A stretch of 64,000 nt of DNA. Origin: Deinococcus radiopugnans ATCC 19172. GTDB lineage: Bacteria > Deinococcota > Deinococci > Deinococcales > Deinococcaceae. Location of the stretch: assembly GCF_006335125.1 (NCBI RefSeq), contig NZ_VDMO01000001.1, positions 292,295 through 356,294 of the forward strand, read 5' to 3'. Below, one piece after another: positions 58,547 to 64,000 of the stretch. Under the pieces are notes generated by a model. The model made no database searches, was not told where the DNA came from, and saw only the letters and a program-made list of their open reading frames with translations. Both the position numbers and the translations under genes were made by a program. Position 1 is the first letter of the stretch. Every line of letters starts with the position of its first letter.

Positions 58547-58708
58547 GGCAAACCTCACAGGGGAGAGGGGTGGGCGTTGTCGCTAGAATCGGGCGGCAGG
58601 GGAGGGCCGCAGACGCGGTCGCGGCGTTCTCCCGCCCACACTGTACGGGGTCCAGCGCTCCCCGGCGCGCCCCGCCCTTCCGCTTCCCGCCCCCAGAGGT
58701 TTCCCGGC

Positions 58709-59833
58709 ATGACACACAGCATCGGCATTATCGGCAGCGGCAACATCAGCGGCGCCTACCTGAAGATCGCCCAGGAGCTGGGACTGTTCCGGGTGGCGGC
58801 CATCACCGATCTGGACCTGGGCCGCGCCCAGGCCCAGGCCAGCGCCCACGGCAGCCGCGCGGTGGAGCTCGGCGAACTGCTTGCGGACCCTGAGATCGTG
58901 GCGGTGGTGAACCTGACGCCTCCCGGCGCACACGCGGCGACGTCGCTGGCCATTTTGAACGCGGGCAAGCACGTCTACAGCGAAAAGCCGCTGGCGGTCA
59001 CGCGGGCGGACGGTCAGGCCATCCTGACGGCGGCGCGGGCGCGGGGGCTGCGGGTGGGCTGCGCGCCCGATACCGTTCTGGGCGCGGGGCTGCAAACCGC
59101 CCGCGAGCTGCTGGACGCAGGCCGCATTGGCCGCCCGGTGGCCGCCACCGCTTTCATGCTGGGGGCTGGACCGGAAGGCTGGCATCCCGATCCCGGATTT
59201 TTCTACCAGCCCGGCGCGGGGCCGCTGTTCGACATGGGTCCGTATTACCTGACCGCGCTGGTCAACCTGCTGGGCAGCGTGGGCAGCGTGGGCGGCAGCG
59301 CCGTCAGCGCACACGCCGAGCGCGTGATCGGCAGCGGGGCCAGGCAGGGCCAGCGGGTGCCCGTGCGCACGCCTACCCACGTGACCGCCCAGTTGACCTT
59401 TGCGGCCTCGGAGGCAAGTGAGGACGCAGGCGGACCGGTGGCCACCTTCATCGCCAGCTTCGACGTGCAGGCCAGCGAACTGCCGCGCACCGAGATTTAC
59501 GGCACCGAGGGCACCCTCAGCCTGCCCGATCCCAACACCTTCGGAGGGCCGCTGCGAATCCGCCGGACGGGTGAGCGCGACTGGGAGACCATTGAGCTGA
59601 CCCGTCCCTTCCAGGACAATGCCCGTGGCATCGGCCTGGCGGACCTGCTGGCGGCGGTGGACCACAGCACCCCCCACCGCGCCAGTGGTGAGCTGGCGTA
59701 TCACGTGCTGGACGTGATGCAGACGGTGCTGGACGCGGCTGAGGCGGGCCGCACCCTGCCGGTAGACAGCCGCGCCGAACGTCCCGCTCCGCTGGACCCC
59801 CGCCCGGAGTGGCTGCCGGCGGGCCTGGGCTGA
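58709..59833 (+). CDS. Gfo/Idh/MocA-family oxidoreductase
   Basis: A 374-residue NAD(P)-dependent sugar oxidoreductase. The Rossmann motif IGIIGSGNISGAYLK opens the protein. VNLTPPGAHAATSLAILNAG and the signature GKHVYSEKPLAV (with the conserved Lys) follow. The substrate domain contains GPLFDMGPYYLTALVNLLG. It oxidises or reduces a cyclic polyol or sugar. The ATG at 58709 has an AGAGG site upstream. The frame is open far upstream, but only as an antisense shadow of the isomerase gene. It probably works with that divergent gene. Confidence 0.92.
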   Translation: MTHSIGIIGSGNISGAYLKIAQELGLFRVAAITDLDLGRAQAQASAHGSRAVELGELLADPEIVAVVNLTPPGAHAATSLAILNAGKHVYSEKPLAVTRADGQAILTAARARGLRVGCAPDTVLGAGLQTARELLDAGRIGRPVAATAFMLGAGPEGWHPDPGFFYQPGAGPLFDMGPYYLTALVNLLGSVGSVGGSAVSAHAERVIGSGARQGQRVPVRTPTHVTAQLTFAASEASEDAGGPVATFIASFDVQASELPRTEIYGTEGTLSLPDPNTFGGPLRIRRTGERDWETIELTRPFQDNARGIGLADLLAAVDHSTPHRASGELAYHVLDVMQTVLDAAEAGRTLPVDSRAERPAPLDPRPEWLPAGLG

Positions 59834-59970
59834 CACCGGGCCGTTGCCGAACGGTCAGGGCCTGCGCTGGTCTGGGGGTGGCGTCACCTGGGCACTTGTC
59901 GCCGCGCCAGACAGGCTTTGAACCGCTTGCCGTCGGCCATCAGGCCACAGACAGGGCGGCCAAAATGCAT

Positions 59971-59982
59971 TATCATTATGGT
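59971..59982 (+). promoter_or_regulatory. -10 element placed for a leaderless transcript
   Basis: TATCAT at 59971-59976 lies six bases before the ATG at 59983, exactly where a -10 box would start transcription at the start codon itself. No ribosome site precedes the ATG. Leaderless genes with this spacing are common in Deinococcus. The -35 region is weak. Confidence 0.4.
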
Positions 59983-60915
59983 ATGAGCGAAACATCGAGC
60001 CGCCAATCCGCCAATCGCCAAGCAGGGGGCCGCCGCAAGGAGGCGTCCGCACCCGCCGCCGCTGCGGCGCCCACCGCTGAACAGTCCAGCCAGACGGTCT
60101 CGGGCGACGTGACCGGGTTTCAGCGACTGCTCGCCACGGCCCAGATCGACGCCGACATCGCCGGGATCGTGGCGGACCCGGCCAGCGCCGATGCCCGGCT
60201 GACCGACCTTCTGCGCGCCGCGCTGGACCGCTGGGGCCACGGCCTGCATCATCTGGACCACCGCGCCGTCCTGACCGATGCGGGCGAGATCCAGTTCTTC
60301 GCGGGCAAGACCCTGGTGGGCCGGGCGGGAGAGGACGCTGAACACCTGGCCCGCAGCTACGCCAGCCTCAGCGCGCCGAACGCCGAGGGCCTGAGCGACT
60401 GGAGCGTGCTGGGCGAGGGCTACCGCACCCCGATCCGCAACGCCGCTCAGCTGCGCGTGCTGATCGAGGACGCCCGCGATTTCGAAACGCTGTGGACACC
60501 GGAGCGCGGGTTGTTCCTGCGCCTGTGGCGGCGCACCGAGAACGGTCAGGAGGTCACGGCGGTCGAGTACGTGCAGCCGGTCAACGCCGCGCAGTTGCTG
60601 GGTGACGCCGCCTGGGACGCCATTCAGGGCATCAAGGACCGCGCCCTGCAACGTGAATTGATGGAGCGCAGTGCCAAGGGCGGGCTGCTGCAGGCCTTCC
60701 TGAGTGCCCGCCACAAGGACGCCGAGCGCCATCTGGGCAGCCTGCCCGAGACGCATTTCACGGTTCAGAGCAATGTGACGCGGCTGACGGGTGCGGACGC
60801 CCGCGACTACGCTGCCGTCCGCACCGCGCAGAAGGAGACCGCCGACGAGTTGAAGGCCATGCAGGACCGCGCCGTCAAGGGCATGGTGGAACTGCTGCGC
60901 AGCGATCTGCGCTGA
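59983..60915 (+). CDS. Unrecognised conserved-looking protein, 310 residues
   Basis: The protein starts with a low-complexity, basic then Ala/Pro-rich segment (~1-40) and continues as a mostly helical soluble domain. Notable blocks are HHLDHRAVLTDAGEIQFFAG, SLSAPNAEGLSDWSVLGEGY, LFLRLWRRTENGQEVTAVEY and KGGLLQAFLSARHKDAERHL. I see no signal peptide, membrane helix or known catalytic motif. Coding bias is strong, so it is surely a real gene. A second in-frame ATG at 59965 would add six residues (HYHYG), but the A/T-rich segment there looks like promoter. It stands alone between the Gfo/Idh gene and the convergent glf gene. Confidence 0.8.
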   Translation: MSETSSRQSANRQAGGRRKEASAPAAAAAPTAEQSSQTVSGDVTGFQRLLATAQIDADIAGIVADPASADARLTDLLRAALDRWGHGLHHLDHRAVLTDAGEIQFFAGKTLVGRAGEDAEHLARSYASLSAPNAEGLSDWSVLGEGYRTPIRNAAQLRVLIEDARDFETLWTPERGLFLRLWRRTENGQEVTAVEYVQPVNAAQLLGDAAWDAIQGIKDRALQRELMERSAKGGLLQAFLSARHKDAERHLGSLPETHFTVQSNVTRLTGADARDYAAVRTAQKETADELKAMQDRAVKGMVELLRSDLR

Positions 60916-61041
60916 GGCGTAGATGACCTGAGCGGAACAGGGGAGGGGCTGGCAGAGTTTCAAGCTCTGCCAGCCCTGTCCTTTACGCCCTCTCGAGCGT
61001 GGCCGGCTGGTGGGCGACGGCCAGACTCGCAGCCCTGGAGC

Positions 61042-62188
<1,147 letters not shown>

Positions 62189-62196
<8 letters not shown>

Positions 62197-63388
62197 CTGA
62201 ACCTGTCAGCAGGGCGGCAGAGGCCGGTGCAGGCGCGTGCAGGCCGGTGGGTGCGGCGTCCTCGATCAGCTGGGCCATGCCAGCCCAGGTGCGGTCCCAG
62301 GACAAGCGACTCAGGTACCGGTCCGCCTGCTGCTGACGCTGCTGCGCCGCCGCAGTGCCTGCCTCGTCCAGCGCTGCCTGGCAGGCCGTTTCAAACGCGT
62401 CCGGGCTATCGACGATGCGGGCGAGCCCCAGGTCGCCGTAGGGCCGCACCACGTCCCTGATGCCCGTCGATACCACCGGCACACCCGCAGCCAGATACTC
62501 GGGCGTTTTGGTGGGGCTGATGAACTCGGTGGCCTCGTTGCGCGCGAACGGCAGCAGAGCGACATCCCAGTGCGCCAGATACGCGGGCAGGTCCGCATAC
62601 CCCTTCATGCCCAGGTAATGGATGTTGGCGGCGCGTGGCAGCTCAGCCGGGTCGATCTTGACCACCGGTCCAATCAGCACGAACTGCCACTCCGGACGGC
62701 GACGGGCCACTTTGGCGATCAGCGCGGTGTCGAAACGCTCGTCGATCACGCCGTAGAACCCCAGCCGGGGCCGGGCCAGCCCAGCCTGATCCGCAGGGTC
62801 CGGCAGGCCACGGCGCGCCTGCTCGAAGTGGCTGACCTCCACGCTGGACGCGAAGGGATGAACATTAGGATGGCGCTCGGCTTTGGCCTCGTACAGCCGC
62901 TGTCCACCGGTAAACACCACGCCTGCGCGGGCGAAAAGTTCGGCCTCGCGTTGCCGCAGCTCGGGGGGAGCGCCCTTGAAGTTGGCCAGTTCGTCCATGC
63001 AGTCATAGACCGTCACGCGCGGGGTCAGACCTGCTGTCACCGGCAGTTCCATCGGGGTGTACACCCACAGGTCGTATTCCAGTAGACCCTCGGCAGTAAC
63101 CAGCTCGCGCAGCAGCCCGGCCGTCCGCGCCTGTGATTCGCGGGAGGACAGCCCTGATCTGATGTGCGGCGTGCAGACCATCACGCCGCCTTCCCGGCGG
63201 CAGTGTAGGCGGTCGTGGTGGTCGCCGAAAATAGGTTCTTCGATGTAGTACACCGCGCGGTCCCGTGCGGCGCGGGTCATCAGGTGCTGGGGGCGCTGAA
63301 AGACAAAGTCCCAGCGCAGATGCGACAGCACCAGCAAGGCAGGAACGGTGGCCCAGAAGGGTTGCAGAGGTTGAGGCGATGGTGGCAC
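62189..63388 (-). CDS. Family 1-like glycosyltransferase (GT-B)
   Basis: A 399-residue GT-B glycosyltransferase. The N-terminal domain has LLVLSHLRWDFVFQRPQHLM, a signature of the glycosyltransferases often paired with Glf. The C-terminal nucleotide-binding domain has LGFYGVIDERFDTALI and FISPTKTPEYLAAGVPVVS, where the Glu that holds the donor ribose lies in the SPTKTPEY block. It may use the UDP-galactofuranose made by Glf, or add another sugar to the same polymer. The GTG start at 63388 has a GGGGGGAAC ribosome site upstream. It is the first gene of the two-gene operon. Confidence 0.9.
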
Positions 63389-63412
63389 GGTAAAGTTCCC
63401 CCCCCGGAAGAT

Positions 63413-63448
63413 GAGCGGCGATAACGGGACGAGCGGCGATAACGGGAC
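63413..63448. repeat. Two tandem copies of an 18-bp repeat
   Basis: GAGCGGCGATAACGGGAC occurs twice in a row (63413-63430 and 63431-63448), just upstream of the glycosyltransferase ribosome site, in its likely 5' untranslated or promoter region. Two copies only; unit number may vary between strains. Confidence 0.8.
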
Positions 63449-63646
63449 GACATGGACAGTTCAGGGACCAGTGCCATGCCCCACATGGCCAGGAAGATCT
63501 TCCCGCCCCTGAGCACCCACTGACCACCGTTGCCGGACTATAGGAGGGATGTCCGAACGCCAAACGTGATGCAGGGCAAAATTGCGTCCCACATGGCCTC
63601 TGGCTTAAGACTTCGGGGGTAAAACCTAAACGCAGGGTGAGGTGGC

Positions 63647-63675
63647 TTTAACGCCAGGCTGCCGCCACCTATAGT
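63647..63675 (+). promoter_or_regulatory. Possible rightward promoter
   Basis: TTTAAC (63647-63652), a 17-base spacer and TATAGT (63670-63675, five of six consensus bases) read rightward toward the window edge. The -10 is good and the -35 weak. No gene follows within the window. Confidence 0.3.
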
Positions 63676-63915
63676 CCTGCCTCCTCCACGCTGGACTTCT
63701 CACTCCCTAGATGGGCGAGCGCGGCGAAAAGGGCGGCTCAGCCCACCGCCTCGTCGTTCGGATGGGGCGGGACCATTTATACGGATTCCGTTTGTAACGC
63801 GACAGACATCGGGACAGCTCCGATTTCCACACTCCACGTCCGGAACCCGATTTTCTCCTGCTCGCTTCGATCGGGTAGTTGGCTGGAACCATGCCCGACA
63901 CCACTGAAATGAGAG

Positions 63916-63938
63916 CGTCCGGGGCCTATCCCCGGACG
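63916..63938. repeat. Perfect hairpin near the right edge
   Basis: CGTCCGGGG (63916-63924) pairs with CCCCGGACG (63930-63938) across a five-base loop. There is no T-run on either strand. Function unknown; it could end a transcript or be part of a repeat. Confidence 0.4.
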
Positions 63939-64000
63939 TGTCAAAAGAGCTCCCACTCGAGAGTTTCGTCTGTCAGAACCCCGCCTGTCCAGTCCAGCAT

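Larger units (their letters stand above)
63449..64000. other. Right-end region without a supported gene
   Basis: These 550 bases show no coding frame with family motifs. A rightward promoter-like pair is at 63647-63675. A short palindrome ACGGATTCCGT lies at ~63780-63790 within a more A/T-rich patch that looks like the end of a repeated or mobile sequence. A perfect 9-bp hairpin lies at 63916-63938. None of these is assigned to a gene. Confidence 0.4.

Noticed and set aside
63413..63448. CRISPR-like repeats
   Set aside because: Only two direct copies with no spacer between them; no cas genes or array anywhere in the window.
63549..63569. A six-codon leader peptide (MSERQT) after GGAGGG
   Set aside because: The purine stretch touches the ATG with no spacing and no regulated gene follows in that direction.
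63707..63904. A 65-codon leftward frame near the right edge (MVSGMVPANYPIEASRRKSG and on)
   Set aside because: No ribosome site or domain. It covers a palindrome-containing A/T-rich patch that looks like repeat sequence rather than a gene.

Overview
The window is about two-thirds G+C, has long G/C-third-position reading frames and tightly overlapping operons (ATGA, GTGA and TGATG junctions). Its gene set includes a caa3-type oxidase joined to a bc complex, a broken bacterial polynucleotide kinase-phosphatase, peptide and amide catabolism genes and UDP-galactopyranose mutase. Together these suggest a Deinococcus or close relative. That assignment is an inference from gene style and content; no rRNA or other phylogenetic marker lies in the window.

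Left third. From 8529 down to the left edge runs an eight-gene leftward operon in which every gene overlaps the next or nearly does: ThDP enzyme, mandelate racemase-like enzyme, SDR, VKOR-like protein, small membrane protein, GMC oxidoreductase with a fused small-subunit domain, sensory-rhodopsin-transducer (ASRT) family protein, and GH15 glucoamylase-like enzyme (cut by the edge). From 14914 to 8749, seven overlapping leftward genes encode cytochrome oxidase (coxB, coxA, coxC, a short CtaG-like protein, a small membrane protein) and then a Rieske protein and a cytochrome b with a fused cytochrome c. Further right come a penicillin-acylase-family Ntn hydrolase, a PBP4-type D-Ala-D-Ala carboxypeptidase, a HAD hydrolase and a sugar ABC importer (two permeases and a binding protein).

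Middle. From 25 to 53 kb lies a peptide, amide and amino-acid catabolic supercluster: two dipeptide-type ABC importers, one polar-amino-acid importer, an acetamidase/formamidase, an M42 peptidase, a dihydropyrimidinase/hydantoinase, two class V aminotransferases, an FAD-dependent amine oxidase, a DUF3830 protein, three M24 peptidases, an M29 aminopeptidase and an XRE-cupin regulator. None of the four importers in the window has an ATPase gene beside it. Two M24 paralogues diverge from a shared control region that holds a perfect 17-bp palindrome, and they share an exactly identical 121-bp tract that suggests gene conversion.

A gene graveyard (29.7-33 kb, with echoes at 34.5, 39.5-41.4 and 53.3-53.7 kb) interrupts this cluster. 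It holds 3' remnants of a polynucleotide kinase-phosphatase, an AddA/UvrD-like helicase, an acetamidase paralogue, a secreted-domain protein, a peptidoglycan-binding protein and a TIM-barrel-like protein, plus a MITE, a DUF3427 protein and an Mrr-like nuclease. At three places a leftward 3' fragment meets a rightward 3' fragment head to head, as if a deletion had removed both 5' ends of a divergent gene pair.

Right end. Ordinary metabolic genes follow: a methyltransferase, an Ohr-like protein lacking its peroxidatic cysteine, a PlsC-type acyltransferase, an acyl-CoA (glutaryl-CoA-like) dehydrogenase, a sugar-phosphate isomerase, a Gfo/Idh/MocA oxidoreductase, an unrecognised 310-residue protein with a possible leaderless promoter, and a two-gene operon of a glycosyltransferase and Glf. 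The last 600 bases contain no gene that I can support. I saw no rRNA, tRNA, CRISPR array or complete insertion sequence.
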